Source: Misgurnus anguillicaudatus (taxonomy: Eukaryota > Chordata > Actinopteri > Cypriniformes > Cobitidae). Taken from it: a stretch of 64,000 nucleotides of DNA. The DNA lies in the NCBI RefSeq assembly GCF_027580225.2, contig NC_073354.2, positions 12,311,501-12,375,500 of the forward strand. Reading direction: 5' to 3'. Position numbers and translations under genes: made by a program. Position 1 is the first letter of the stretch. Each line of letters begins with the position of its first letter. This document shows, in pieces, positions 46,322-57,315 of the stretch. The notes beneath the pieces were generated by a model that did not search any database, was not told the DNA's origin, and saw only the letters and a list, made by a program, of their open reading frames with translations.

Positions 46322-46605
46322 AAGTGTCGAGTGTTAGTACAGTGTTACACATTTTGTTTACTGTAAAAGATATTGATTGGTTTATTCAAGATTTTTAAAT
46401 AGCTGTATCTTGGCCAAATATTGTCATATCATAACCAACCATACATCAGTGTAAAGCTGAGTTGGGTGGATGATTACTGATTTTTTCATTTTTAGCATAT
46501 GATCTGTAAGTAATAGACTAAATTTAGACATTTGTGATTTCTGGCGTAGTGTTTTTAACCCAACACTTATTCTAAATGATAATTTTACAACTGATATATT
46601 TAAAG

Positions 46606-47363
46606 TAGGGCTGTCAATCAATTCAAAATTTTAATCTAATTAATTACACACTCTGTGATTAATTAATCTAAATTAATCGCACACATAATTTTTGCTGTGA
46701 AAGTATTAAATATTCAGTGTACAAACAATCAGTGAATAATCAGCATCTTTTATTATTATTACAGTATTTTCACCGTTCAAATAATGGCCATAATGGGGTT
46801 GAGTGTTGGTCGCTGTGTTGCTGTTCAAACAAAGTGCTTAAAATCCTCCCTTGCGAAATGTATAAGGAGGTAAAGATCAAAGAACCATGCGTTAGGAAAA
46901 TTAATAACGGCTTTATTTTAATAGACGCGTAGAGTATTTTGGCGAATTACTTTCATTTTTTAACGAGTTTGCCTGCCCATTTAGTCTTAAAAATTAAAAT
47001 AAACAAACTTGGCTTGCTGTTCTCAAAGGCAGCTCAAACCTTAGGTCAGGCTCGAGCCCCACGTTCAAGTAACAACAGAAAAAAATTAGCAGTGAAGGAG
47101 GAGATGAAAAGCAGGAGGGATGCCAGAAGAAATGTCATTTACCATGCTTTTAATACAGGAATGTTTCCTTTCAAACCTATGTTAAAAGTGTATTCGTTAA
47201 AATATTACTGCTGTAAAAGAGTTTATTTTTATCATATTTTGTAGTTGTTTCTAAAAGCCTGCAATTACTTTTCAGTCACGGAGTTGAACGTCTTTGCGCA
47301 TTACGCATTGGCATGATTGACATGAAGTCATACCTCTGCAATTATTTGATCGATTGTGTTTTA

Positions 47364-47440
<77 letters not shown>

Positions 47441-47836
47441 GCCCGGTAGAAAAGTTTAAGCTTAAAGAACAAAAGATTTAACTATTACGTAGCTATTATA
47501 CGCATTTTTTCATGACGTTCTTGCGACCCGGTGGCAACTTGGCCACAACACGGTACTCGGTTGCGAACAGGTGGTTGGGGACCTCTGCTTTAGAGTGGAC
47601 GAACTCCGGTGATATGCAAATATGCAGACATTGCAGACAACTTTATTTTTATCATCACTTCCATCAGGCCGTTTTTTATAAGTAAATGTTCCAATCAATG
47701 ATCAAGTCTCCCTCCTTCATTTTACAGTCCAACGTTTCCAGGTTCAAAGGTCAATACGGAATGGATTAATCTGCGTTATTTTTTTTACGCTTTATTTTTT
47801 GTCAGATTAATTCATCGCGTTATTTTGACAGCCCTA
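46606..47836. mobile_element. 1.23-kb non-autonomous hAT with exact 8-bp TSD
   Basis: It begins TAGGGCTGTCAATCAATT and ends TTTTGACAGCCCTA; ATTTAAAG is duplicated at 46598-46605 and 47837-47844. The segment 46865-47530 is the inverse of 11795-12370 inside the 11.3-kb hAT, although the ends of the two elements differ. A (GA)n tract (47366-47438) lies within the shared region. No transposase. Confidence 0.9.
47366..47438. repeat. (GA)n microsatellite inside a hAT element
   Basis: About 36 GA units with one interruption. The matching place in the 11.3-kb element has only a short purine patch. Confidence 0.95.
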
Positions 47837-47876
47837 ATTTAAAGACAATATTGTAAATGATAAGACATATTTATTT

Positions 47877-48177
47877 TTAAAGGTAGTGTGTGTAAAGTTT
47901 AGCAGCATCTAGTGGTGAGATTGTGAATTGCAACAAACAGCTCACCCCTCAATTTCAAAACACATATGGTTGCCGCCACAGGACAAACATGTCATCGTCT
48001 GAGACAACGTAAGGATGAAATGCGCTCTGTAGAACAGTTTGTCCGTTTAGGGCTACTGTAGAAACATGACAGCGACTTTCATGTCGGTCTTTATACACCA
48101 CTGATGAAATAGTTATGTATATTACATTGCATTTCTGTCAAGAGATCCTTCTAAAAGTTACAAAATGCACCTTTAAT
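47877..48177. mobile_element. MITE with TTTAAAGGT ends
   Basis: The left end TTTAAAGGTAGTGTGTGTAA pairs with the inverse of the right end, TTAAAGGTGCATTTTGTAA. The interior is non-coding. Confidence 0.65.
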
Positions 48178-48643
48178 CTAAAATCTACTTGACTCAAAAA
48201 ATATGTGACGTGGTAAAAGTGTACAGCACAATGCTTCTGTAGTTTGCCGTTTTAAACCTCCGTTCACTTTACCATATACCGAATGCTTCAACGTAATGTA
48301 ATTACATCTGCTGAACAAAATATTGCCTGTAGCTCCTAGTAAAAACTAAGTATTTGTTATTCTCTCTTTTCCCTTAACACACACGTTGGGTTTGAGGAAA
48401 ACTACAGCTGTTCAGTCTTGCCTTCATCAGCAGAAATGGCTGACTCCATTTAACCTCCAAAAACCCTTAGCCACTTTCCCATGACAGGCCCATTCCTAAA
48501 AATGTGTGCGCACGAGCACATAAATCTATGCATGTCTTTCCCAAATTCTACATGAACACATGACTACAACAAAAACACATATGTACATGCTACTCAGCTT
48601 AAAATATGTAATAACACAGTTGTGACTTGTAATAACAGTTATG

Positions 48644-49106
48644 TACATTACATTTATATTTGCGACTCTGGACCACAAAAACAGTCCAAAGTTGCCATGG
48701 TATATTTGTAGCAATAGCCAACAATACATTGTGTCGGTCAAAATTATCGTTTTTATGCCAAAAATCATTAGGATATTAAGTAAGGACTGTACATATATCA
48801 AAAATGTATTCATCATTAGTTATATGTGTTGCAAAGGACTTCATTTGGACAACTTTAAGGGCAACTTTTTGGCACCCTAAGAATCCAGATTTAAAATAGT
48901 ATATCTCTGCCAAATACTGTCTTATTCTAACAAATCATACATCAATAAAAAGCTTATTCAGGGCCAAAATAGACCCTTATGACTGGTTTTGTGGTCCAGG
49001 ATCACATTTATCCAAAGCCACTTACAGTGCATTACAAGTTATACATTTTAGCAGTATGTGAAATCGTACCCACAACCTGTTTGCATGGCTTATGCAATGC
49101 TCTACT
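48644..49106 (-). mobile_element. tRNA-derived SINE split by a MITE
   Basis: On the minus strand: TAGAGCATTGCATAAGCC (part of the tRNA-like head), GGTTGTGGGTACGATTTC (B-box region), TGTATAACTTGTAATGCACT, then GTAAGTGGCTTTGGATAAAT, the L2-type tail. The tail is cut by the insertion at 48658-49003 and resumes with ATGTAATGTACAT. The first bases of the head are missing. Confidence 0.75.
48658..49003. mobile_element. MITE with CTGGACCACAAAA ends
   Basis: The left end TGCGACTCTGGACCACAAAA and the inverse right end TGTGATCCTGGACCACAAAA match. ACATTTAT is repeated exactly at 48650-48657 and 49004-49011, an 8-bp TSD suggesting hAT. The target is the SINE tail. Confidence 0.8.
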
Positions 49107-49112
49107 CTTCAG

Positions 49113-50478
49113 TATGTGGTCTGTCAACTCTGAAGCTTTTGGAAACGATTGTGCACTCACGCTGACAAATCATTGAATGTGATCTCGCATTCAACTGTGA
49201 CTTCTGGTTGTCCAACATTCAGTTGAAGCTTGATAATTCTATGAGTCTCTGAGATTAGATGCCTCTTCAGTATGGCAAAGACTCAAAGATATCAAAGCAA
49301 AACCTGATCACTGGTTTTCTATTTGATAGTGCCCACTCCAAACCTGTCCAACCATTGATTTCTTTCTCCAAAGAATGCATCATGTTTCTTTAGCTGTGGA
49401 AAATGTTCTTGCAAAATGCATAAATATAAATGCATGAGGCACTATGATAATTTTGTGTTCTTTCATTGCACTAGTTTTATACTTTACTTGTAAATGAATT
49501 GGCAACAGTACCATAGCCTGGCATTGCTTAAACCACATGACTTGACAATTTTACAGACAAGGAAATGTAACATTTTTCTGCTGTTGTAATTAATTGTTTT
49601 TTAGTAAAGATCATGGCCTGGTTTACAACTACGTAAGTTAAGGCAATCAAATATCACATTTAAAACCTTGATGTGTCAGAAATGTAAAAATGCATTGCTA
49701 ACTGGAGATGATGTGCACTTCCCAAGTGATATATGGGTCAAATGCGATACCAGACATCTGAACAGATATGTCTCGACAAAAAGCCTATTAATCTCAATCT
49801 GAGATAAAATTGAGGTTTTGGGGGGATATAAATCTGCATGTCATCAGAGTAAAGGTGAAGCCAAGACGCTGACAGATAATTTGACCGGGGGATGCGTGTT
49901 GATTGGGAAAAGGAGAAGAATAATGCAGGGGGACACCTGTGAGGAGAGCAGTGGAGAATTTGTGTTTATGGAGAGATGATGAATTGTCTGTCAGCGGTTC
50001 AGGATGTCAACCAGGGGAGAGTCGTGGCAGTGATGCAAATAGTAAAGAAAAGAATGTGTCATGCCGTACTACATCAAAAGCTGTACTCAGATCGAGCAAA
50101 ATAAATCTACAAAAAATTACAGAGTCTGCAGAGACAAGAAAAAAGTCATAACATCTCTGCGGACAGTTGGTATAGAATGATGTAATAGATGAAAAACTGA
50201 TGACTTATTGACATCAGCTGTCATGATATCTGGCAGGCAGATAGCAAGTTCACAAGCCTTTTGTCAGTTCAAAATCAAGCCTACATCTTTTAAGGCAAAG
50301 GTTTTATAGGTGCCAGAAATGATCCTACAAAATGATGCCATAAAAGAACCATTTATGTTTTCCAAAGAACTTTTCAGTCAAAAGTTTATTAAAATAACCA
50401 TTTATTTCTTACCCTTATATAGTCTGAACATGATTTACACCTACAAAGGACATTTTGCACAACAGAAAGGCTCTCTAT
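49113..50478. other. No recognised feature
   Basis: No repeat ends, no exon with support. The ORF at 49939-50151 has no domain-like content. Confidence 0.45.
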
Positions 50479-51063
50479 AGGTGCATCCCAATTCGAAGGC
50501 TGCGTCCTTCAAAGGCCATATTCGAAGGCCAATGACGTCACTGCGCCGCAACGAAGGCTGTCCCTATTCATAAGCTCCTTTAAAAGCCTTCAGAAGCCTT
50601 AATAATGTGTCCTCCATTTCCAGCAAAATGAAGGATCTATCAGATGGATCCCAAAAAATTATTTTCAAGAAAAACATTCTTAGAATTTTTGTCTTGTTTT
50701 CAGTAAAAATATCAAAAAATTCTTAAATAAAAATGATTTTTCTTGATGCGCATAATGACCCAAGAAAATAAGTCTAGTTTTTAGATTAAAAAATATTAAA
50801 TTTAAGTGAATTTGTGCATAAAACAAGCACAAAAATCTTAATTTTTCTTGAATTTAGTGTTTAAGAAAAATCACTTAAATTTTATATTTTTGGTCTAAAA
50901 AACTTTTCTTGGGTGATTTTGCTCATCAAGAAAATGCATCTTAATTTAAGAATTTTTTGATATGTTTACTGAAAACAGACAAGACAAGACAAATTATTTT
51001 TTTCTTGAAAGTCATTTTTTGCAGTGTACTTCAAGGATCCAGCTTTCGAATTGGGATGCACCC
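50479..51063. mobile_element. MITE with GGTGCATCCCAATTCGAA ends, containing another MITE
   Basis: The left end GGTGCATCCCAATTCGAAGG and the inverse right end GGTGCATCCCAATTCGAAAG match. Sub-terminal GCGTCCTTCAAAG and CTTCAAGGATCC also pair. The palindromic CACTG-type MITE occupies 50652-51026 inside it. Confidence 0.8.
50652..51026. mobile_element. Palindromic CACTG...CAGTG MITE, copy 2
   Basis: It shares TTTTTGTCTTGTTTTCAGTA and ATCAAGAAAATGCATCTTAA with copies at 6.9, 54.6, 55.2 and 55.7 kb. The left tip is altered and the right tip TTTTTTGCAGTG is intact. Confidence 0.8.
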
Positions 51064-51066
51064 TGT

Positions 51067-52337
51067 GGGCCCTATCTTGCACCCAGCGCAATTGACTTTG
51101 TCAGTGATGCATGTATTCGTATTTAGCACCGGTGCACAGTGAGTATTTCCCTACACAGACGCACGTCGGCAAACTAGGAAATGAACTTGCGCTCCCTGGG
51201 CGGTTCAGCGCAAAAAAGGAGGCGTGTTCCGGCACAAACCATCCTGATGCTTTTTTTGCAGTTTCAAAAACCAATTGCGCCACTGACCATAAAAAACTAG
51301 TCTGAAGTCAGTGGCGCGTTGCGCGTTGTTCATTATGCTATTTTAAGGGCGCATGCTTGACCATAATGTATAGCGTGCACAAAGCGCACAAACTTTGCTT
51401 ATCTAATCTACACAGATGCAACAGTTATTTTTGTAAATCATAAATTGTTATGATAAAAAATATTAACACATGAGATAAGGGAAATCATTGTGGTGAGCAT
51501 TGTGGTGATAGTTTTTATTTATTGTGTGGCTGCGTTAAAAAATTATCATGCAAATAACAATTAAAATATTTTTATACATTTGTTGTGTGGCTGTATTATG
51601 TTTATTTTATGTAAATAATAATTAAAATGTTTTCATAAGAAACCTTAATGTATATGAACTTGATTTGTTAGTGTACTTTGGGGTTGGAACTTGCTTGCGT
51701 TTCTTGGGTCCGATTTCAAAGCCCCCAAACCCTTTCAGCGGTGAGGGTGGACGCAGCGATGTCCTCTGCTGGCGTCAGGTCCTGTGTAGAGGCAGATCCA
51801 CCTCCCGTTACACGGCGTGCCCGATTAATGCTGGCAAGCTTGGGATTCCCCCTTCTCCTGACATCATTGTAGCGCTTGCGGTGCAACGTCCTGGTGATGC
51901 CAGTTGATGAGACAATTGTGGACATTTCCTCCCACGCCTGTTTAACCGACGCTGATTTGGGCGGGTTTGTCCCATCCTCATACAAAACAACTTCTCTGTC
52001 TTTGGCTCCTCTTACAAGAACGTCGGTCTCCTCGGCTGTGAACCGCTCCTGGCATGCGCCTGGTAAATCCGTCATAAGAATAGCAACCCGCCACGGAACT
52101 TGCGCACTTGCGTTTAAAGGGAATGTTGGATGACGTTCTGATTGGTTTATTTGACGTAACGCCCAAACCACACCTATGAATAATGAACCTACTTCAGAAC
52201 AACAACTTATAGATTTGCGCCTGGCGCAAGAGTTATTTCTCCCGCCGGGAAAATAGCTACAGCGCCCAAGATCAGCCCACAAAGTCACATGCGCTTTGCG
52301 CTTCACACTTGCGTGTCAGATCGTTAAAATAGGGCCC
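51067..52337. mobile_element. PIF/Harbinger element with Myb-like ORF
   Basis: It begins GGGCCCTATCTTGCACCC and ends CAGATCGTTAAAATAGGGCCC, with TGT duplicated on both sides (51064-51066 and 52338-52340), the 3-bp TSD of PIF/Harbinger. It encodes a Myb/SANT-type protein but no recognisable transposase. It starts directly after the last base of the 50479-51063 MITE. Confidence 0.8.
51716..52075 (-). CDS. Myb/SANT-like DNA-binding protein of a Harbinger transposon
   Basis: This 119-codon minus-strand frame starts at ATG 52075 (MTDLPGACQERFTAEETDVL) and ends at a stop at 51716. Residues about 11-75 fit a trihelix Myb/SANT-like domain: RFTAEETDVL with an acidic first helix, then KQAWEEMSTIVSSTGITRT and the basic KRYNDVRRRGNPKL. 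In PIF/Harbinger transposons a second ORF of this kind binds the TIRs and helps bring the transposase to the nucleus. The frame is open upstream to 52306, but that part is terminal repeat sequence, so the inner ATG is preferred. Typical relatives are about twice this length with a coiled-coil C-terminus, so this one is probably truncated. No transposase ORF lies within the element, so it would depend on another copy. A host-domesticated gene is unlikely because it lies between intact TIRs. Confidence 0.65.
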   Translation of the reverse strand: MTDLPGACQERFTAEETDVLVRGAKDREVVLYEDGTNPPKSASVKQAWEEMSTIVSSTGITRTLHRKRYNDVRRRGNPKLASINRARRVTGGGSASTQDLTPAEDIAASTLTAERVWGL

Positions 52338-52520
52338 TGTATGTTAAAGGTTCTTTGTGGAACCACAGAGTCTGACAAATAATCTTTTTTGGCATTGAAC
52401 CATGTATAAGTATGCCATTTGGGACACTGTATTTATTATGCACACATTTCCTAGACTTTTCAGTAAAAATATATTCAGCCAAATGTGTAGTGAAAATCAA
52501 GATCTAGCAGACAATATTAA

Positions 52521-52969
52521 CTCTTTCACCGCCATTGACGAGATTTTCTATCTTTCCGCAATACCGCTATTATCCACCAGGTGGCGTCCTTCCGCAACTT
52601 TTTAAACCCGGAAGTATTGCCCTATGGCAAGCGGCTGCATGTCCGTGTCTGTTTTAAAGATCGCTCTGAATGGGATCTCTATGAAAAGTCCGTCACCAAA
52701 ATGGAATTATCTCTGCTTTTTGCTCAAAATGTGGTGTTTTTGCAGAAACCTACCCATATTCAAAAGCTGATTACAAAAAAAACACTGAAGGTAGAATGAA
52801 ACGTTTTTTTTTTGTTTGAAAGCAGAGGGTCTGTTCTTTCATTTGGTATATTGTATGTTTATATATTTAAAGAAGAACATTTTCTGGAGGGCATTAAACT
52901 TTGGTGAAAATCATGAAAAACGCTGGCGCTGGCTGGCAACTTTTTTAAAAAACGCTGGCGGTGAAAGAG
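52521..52969. mobile_element. 449-bp TTAA MITE with CTCTTTCACCGCC ends
   Basis: The ends CTCTTTCACCGCCA and TGGCGGTGAAAGAG (written inward) are inverted, with TTAA on both sides (52517-52520 and 52970-52973). A direct TTAA duplication points to piggyBac or Kolobok mobilisation. The 72-codon + strand frame at 52581 is probably incidental. Confidence 0.88.
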
Positions 52970-52973
52970 TTAA

Positions 52974-53677
52974 TATGATTAGTTGAGAAGGCAAAAAGTT
53001 TGACTGTATAGGTACATGCATATAGCATATTCACTTGGAAAGATCTCTCTGTGTGTGTGTTTAGTTTCTCTCATTCCTCAGTGACTATAGCCACACATGC
53101 ATATACCTTACGAAACCTTTTTCAATTACCCCAGCTCTGTCGTTCGTCTTGCCTGCTGTAATTAATGAGTTTTTATGAATACCAATCTGATCTGAGATCA
53201 GGTTTGGACATATTTGATAAGCGAAATGGAATATCTCAAAGCTCACTTTGAATGGAAATGTAATTACCTCAGAGTCTGCGCATACGTGAGCAGGCAGACT
53301 GCCCTCCTCCCCACGAACTCAGGTTAAATGCGCTTATCATCCTCCACTAATGAATCACCGGACGCCGTGGCGCTTGAGCGATTTATTTTGGCAGGTTCCA
53401 GATGCACGACTCTCTTTTAGTTGCCTTGGTTAAGTCCCTAAAACAGCGATCATTTAATCAGGCTAATGTTCTAGCTCGATAGGTCTAATGAACTTCAGCT
53501 TGAAGTGGGTTCTGTCACCTAAAACGTTTTTTCCCCTTTTTGCACGCTCCCTTAAACACATTTATGCATAGATTCCTTCATGTGTTGATGAGCTTGCTCG
53601 CTGATTTGGATAAACATTTTAATCTGCCAAAATTAGTTTGTATTAACATTCGCCTTAAAACAACCTGAGTCAGTCCA
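52974..53677. other. Repeat-poor stretch; no gene supported
   Basis: 53150-53420 has balanced composition and TGTAATTAATGAG / GTAATTACCTC words. It is a conserved non-coding candidate only. Confidence 0.35.
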
Positions 53678-54142
53678 GGGGCACGTTCAATCTCACACCG
53701 GTGCACAACGTTTTGCTACGGTTTCCGGGTTGAACGACATGTTTCCTGGAAACAGTGTGCAACGGAATGCAACAGGTTTTAGAAGCGTTTTCTCTCGTTT
53801 GGTGGGTGTGTCAGAAATGTTGGCCCAGTCAACGGCAAGATGTATAAAACCACGCGGTAGTAAAGAGACAGTTCGCCAAATGGGTTCAAGTTGGAATGTT
53901 GTCTTTCATTCTGGAACGGCAAGGTCAGTGACTGTAACATTGAGGGTCTTTTACAGTATTAAACACACATTTATAACGATTTCATCAGTCCTCAGAAACA
54001 TTTAAAAAAGAACACAAAGAATGGCCTCTCAGCTACCGTAGTTGCAACTCTTGCGTCATCACAACAGGGCGTTCAACGCATCACCGTTTCTGTTTAATAA
54101 ACGTTGTGCAACGTTTTGTCGGGGCTGAACGCAGCCCAGATG
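53678..54142. mobile_element. MITE with GTTCA...TGAAC ends
   Basis: The left end GGGGCACGTTCAATCTCACA and the inverse right end GGGCTGCGTTCAGCCCCGAC can be aligned. Sub-terminal GTGCACAACGTTTTGC and AACGTTGTGCAACGTTTTG also pair. The interior ORF at 53730-54005 has no domain-like content. Confidence 0.6.
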
Positions 54143-54617
54143 TATTTCTAAGTCTGTGTTATCCTGTATTAACAAAAACATATCTAGTGCACTTTTTGAT
54201 GCAATTGGGTGCATGTTCATTCAGCTATAATGTACTACTGTAACAACAACCTGGAAAATAATTTACTCAGGTGTATTTAAACAAGCAAAATCAACCCATA
54301 AGGTTGAACATGATGTCACACCAATGGGTTGCTTTGGCAAAAACGCAGATGGAAGGCGGGAAGTGATTTTTTTAAACAGGAAGCACTATTACAAATTGAA
54401 AATGTCTATGTTTTGCATTGCTCAAATCAATTAAACCGAAAAAGCACAAGGAGCTTTTATCGTACAACTGTGAAGTAATATGCATAATATGCAAGAAATT
54501 GAGGCCAAAATGTAAGACAGTTAATGTATTTTAGCTTCATTCATGAATGCAGTCTTTATTCAAAATGCCATACATATACTTTTCATGCATATGAATCACT
54601 TGTTTTTTTTGAGTACA

Positions 54618-55028
54618 CACTGCAAAAAAATGACTTTCGTATTTTTGTCTTGTTTTCAGTAAAAATATCTAAAAATTTTTAAATCAAGATGTATTTTTTT
54701 GACGTGCAAAATGACCTAGGAAAGTCTAGTTTTTAGACAAAAAATATAAAATTTGTGCTTAAAACAAGCAAAAAAAATTTTGCCAATGGAATAAGATTTT
54801 TTTTCTTGAAATAAGTGTTTATAATTAATAATTATTACAAGTTTTTTTATTCAAGTGGCAGATTATTTTTTTGCTTGTTTTAGCATTAATTTACTTAAAG
54901 TTTATATTTTTTTGTCTAAAAACTAGACTTATTTTCCTAGGTCATTTTGCTCATCAAGAAAATACATCTTAATTTAAGAAGAAAACTAGACAAAAATACT
55001 AAGTAAGAAAGTCATTTTTTTTGCAGTG
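54618..55028. mobile_element. Palindromic CACTG...CAGTG MITE, copy 3
   Basis: It begins CACTGCAAAAAAATGACTTT and ends AAAGTCATTTTTTTTGCAGTG. Each arm has TTTGTCTTGTTTTCAGTAAA or its inverse-type sequence, and near the centre GCTTAAAACAAGC pairs with GCTTGTTTTAGC. Confidence 0.9.
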
Positions 55029-55162
55029 CACTATGACTGTTTTATACATCATCTGATTAAGAACGATATTCTGTTTAATGCTATATTTGTTGGCAATGAT
55101 AGCTCTACCTGCTTTACAGCTATTGGAATATACTTATATACAAGTAATCAGCATATTAAAAA

Positions 55163-55599
55163 ATGCAGTTTTTCAAGAAAAAAAATCTTAGTATTTTTGT
55201 CTTGTTTTTAGTAAAAATATTAAAAAATTCTTAAATTAAGATGCTTTTTCTTGATGAGCAAAACGACCCAAGAAAATAAGTAATTTTTAAACCAAAACAT
55301 CAAATTTAAATGGATGTTGTGCATAAAACAAGCAAAAAAAATGGCGTAAGCAAAAAAATCTTGAACATTTTTCTTAAACACTAAATTCAGGAAAAATTCA
55401 AGAAAAAATTACTTACCCCATTGGCAGATTTTTTTTGCTTGTTTTATGCACAAAATCACTTGGATTTAAAACTAGAGTTTTTTTCTTGGATCTTTTTGCA
55501 CATCAAGAAAAATACATCTTAATTTAAGAATTTTTAGATATTTTTACTGAAAGCTAGACAAAATACTAAGAAATCTTTTTTGAATTTTTTTTTGCAGTG
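55163..55599. mobile_element. Palindromic CACTG...CAGTG MITE, copy 4
   Basis: The left tip is degenerate (AAATGCAGTTTTTCAAG) and the right tip is TTTTTTTGCAGTG. Arms and centre are as in copy 3. Confidence 0.85.
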
Positions 55600-55661
55600 T
55601 AAAAATAACTATTCAATCAAACCAAATGGCATGTTCTTTTACTTCTTCAAACACTGGATGT

Positions 55662-56032
55662 ACTGCAAAAAATTACTTTCTTAGTATTTTTGTCTTGTTT
55701 ACAAATATCTAAAAATTCTTAAATCAAGATGAATTTTCTTGATATGCAAAATGACCTAAAAAAATAACTCTAGTTTTTAGACAAAATATATAAAATTTAA
55801 GTGAATGTGTGCCTTGAACAACCAACAATATCTGCCAATGGGGTGAGAAATTTTTCGATTTTTTTCCTCACACCACTGGCAGATATTTTTGCTTGTTTTG
55901 GGCACAAATCCACTTATTTTATCTTAGGTCATTTTGGCTCATCAAGAAAAAGCATCTTAATGTAAGAATTTTTAGATATATGCACTAAAAAGGAGACAAA
56001 AATGTTAAGTAAGAAAGTAATTTTTTGCAGTG
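55662..56032. mobile_element. Palindromic CACTG...CAGTG MITE, copy 5
   Basis: It begins ACTGCAAAAAATTACTTTCT and ends AAAGTAATTTTTTGCAGTG. The arms match copies 3 and 4. Confidence 0.9.
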
Positions 56033-56999
56033 TATAGTTGTGATTTATCATGCTGTTCTAAGTAATTGTGCTGAGTTTTTCATTCAACTCATTCATGTCC
56101 TTGAAAACAATGAACAACTGCACAATGAGTTTGAAAAATGTCATTTATTTGACGCTTACAAATGTAGGCCATTATATTTCTATTAATGATTGTAAAATGT
56201 TTCTTCCTGCTCCGAAAATGGGTTTATTTATTAGCTTTACTTTTCACAATGTGACCCATGATCAACTTTACTTGGAGATAAGCAGTTATAAATTGTTGTG
56301 TATTTGATTATGTTAGTATTACCCCTTTAAGGACCTTAGGTTGTTCCCGCATGTGTTATTCGCATGCACAGTGTGTGTGTGTGTGTATTGCTTGCTACTG
56401 CTATAAACAGTAAGGCAATGCTGCTACAACACGGTGTCCGTGTTATATGTATTTAAACGTGTGTCATTCACTCAATGACATAACATAAATGAATGTTTCA
56501 GTGGATATTCAGGTACAGTATCTGCATGACCAAACACTTAATATAATGCAGGAACATGCAAGCTGTTTAATTTGGATTTCTCAAAACCAGAATTTAGCCT
56601 AATCTGGTTACTGCAATCTGGTTAATGCATATTATCATTACATGACCAATATAAATGTGATTTGCAAATGCACTGCATGTCTCGCCTACATTTCCCATAC
56701 ATTACAGCAGACTATGTCGAAACATCTGAGTCATGCTAAATCCATTTTTTCCACCAGAATGCTACTCCCACTCTGAGATGTTCTTTCTGGACTTCAAAGG
56801 CTGATACAGGCAAGATGTATTTCCCAGGAGGATGAAAAAGCTATGCGTCAGGGATGCTACCCCGACGAGGTACAGCAGAGTGGACGAGACTAAAAGAAGA
56901 TCTAGCAGGGAGTGAGTAATTACAAAGAAAAGGAGAAATAGAAAGAGGTGCTGCTATTCGACAGAATAAGGTAGAGTGAAGTGAAGGCAGGAGTAATGT
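56033..56999. other. No recognised feature
   Basis: A (GT)n run lies at 56369-56386. The composition becomes more balanced after 56740, leading into the candidate exon. Confidence 0.45.
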
Positions 57000-57313
57000 G
57001 GCCTGATGTGCGTGCAGAGTAAGGGTGCGTATGTGTGTGAGAGAGAGCCGGATGCTGTTCCTGCAGTAGTCCTGTAGTCACCCTCGGTGAGCTGCCGAGC
57101 CGGTCGACCGCAGCCGGTACCGCTGCGAAAGAGGATTCCTATCTGATGCTGGGATAGTCAGAGCTTTCCTCTAACCTTCCTGGGTCATGTTGATGGCTTG
57201 CGCCGTTTTACAAGGATAGGGAAGAAAAGGTGTCGTTCATCAGGTGTGAAAAGGAAGTGGAGGACGCCTGGTCTTGACTGACAGCTGAATCTGGGCTACA
57301 CTAGGGAGTAAAG
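57000..57313 (+). other. Candidate untranslated first exon with splice donor
   Basis: This is one of the most CpG-rich stretches in the window outside transposons (GCCGAGCCGGTCGACCGCAG near 57090). It is not shared with any other part of the window. It ends in GAGTAAAG followed by GTAAGG, a strong splice donor at 57314. Inside is a short upstream frame (ATG 57188 to stop 57220, 10 codons) but no long coding start, as in a 5' untranslated exon. There is no TATA box at a clear position and no partner exon in the window, so this remains a candidate. Confidence 0.3.
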
Positions 57314-57315
57314 GT

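Noticed and set aside
52076..52306. Upstream extension of the Myb-like ORF to a 196-codon protein
   Set aside because: This part translates the Harbinger terminal region, which recurs in other copies without the frame; the inner ATG fits the domain.
52581..52799. 72-codon frame in a TTAA MITE
   Set aside because: It lies wholly inside a non-autonomous element and has no transposase-like motif.
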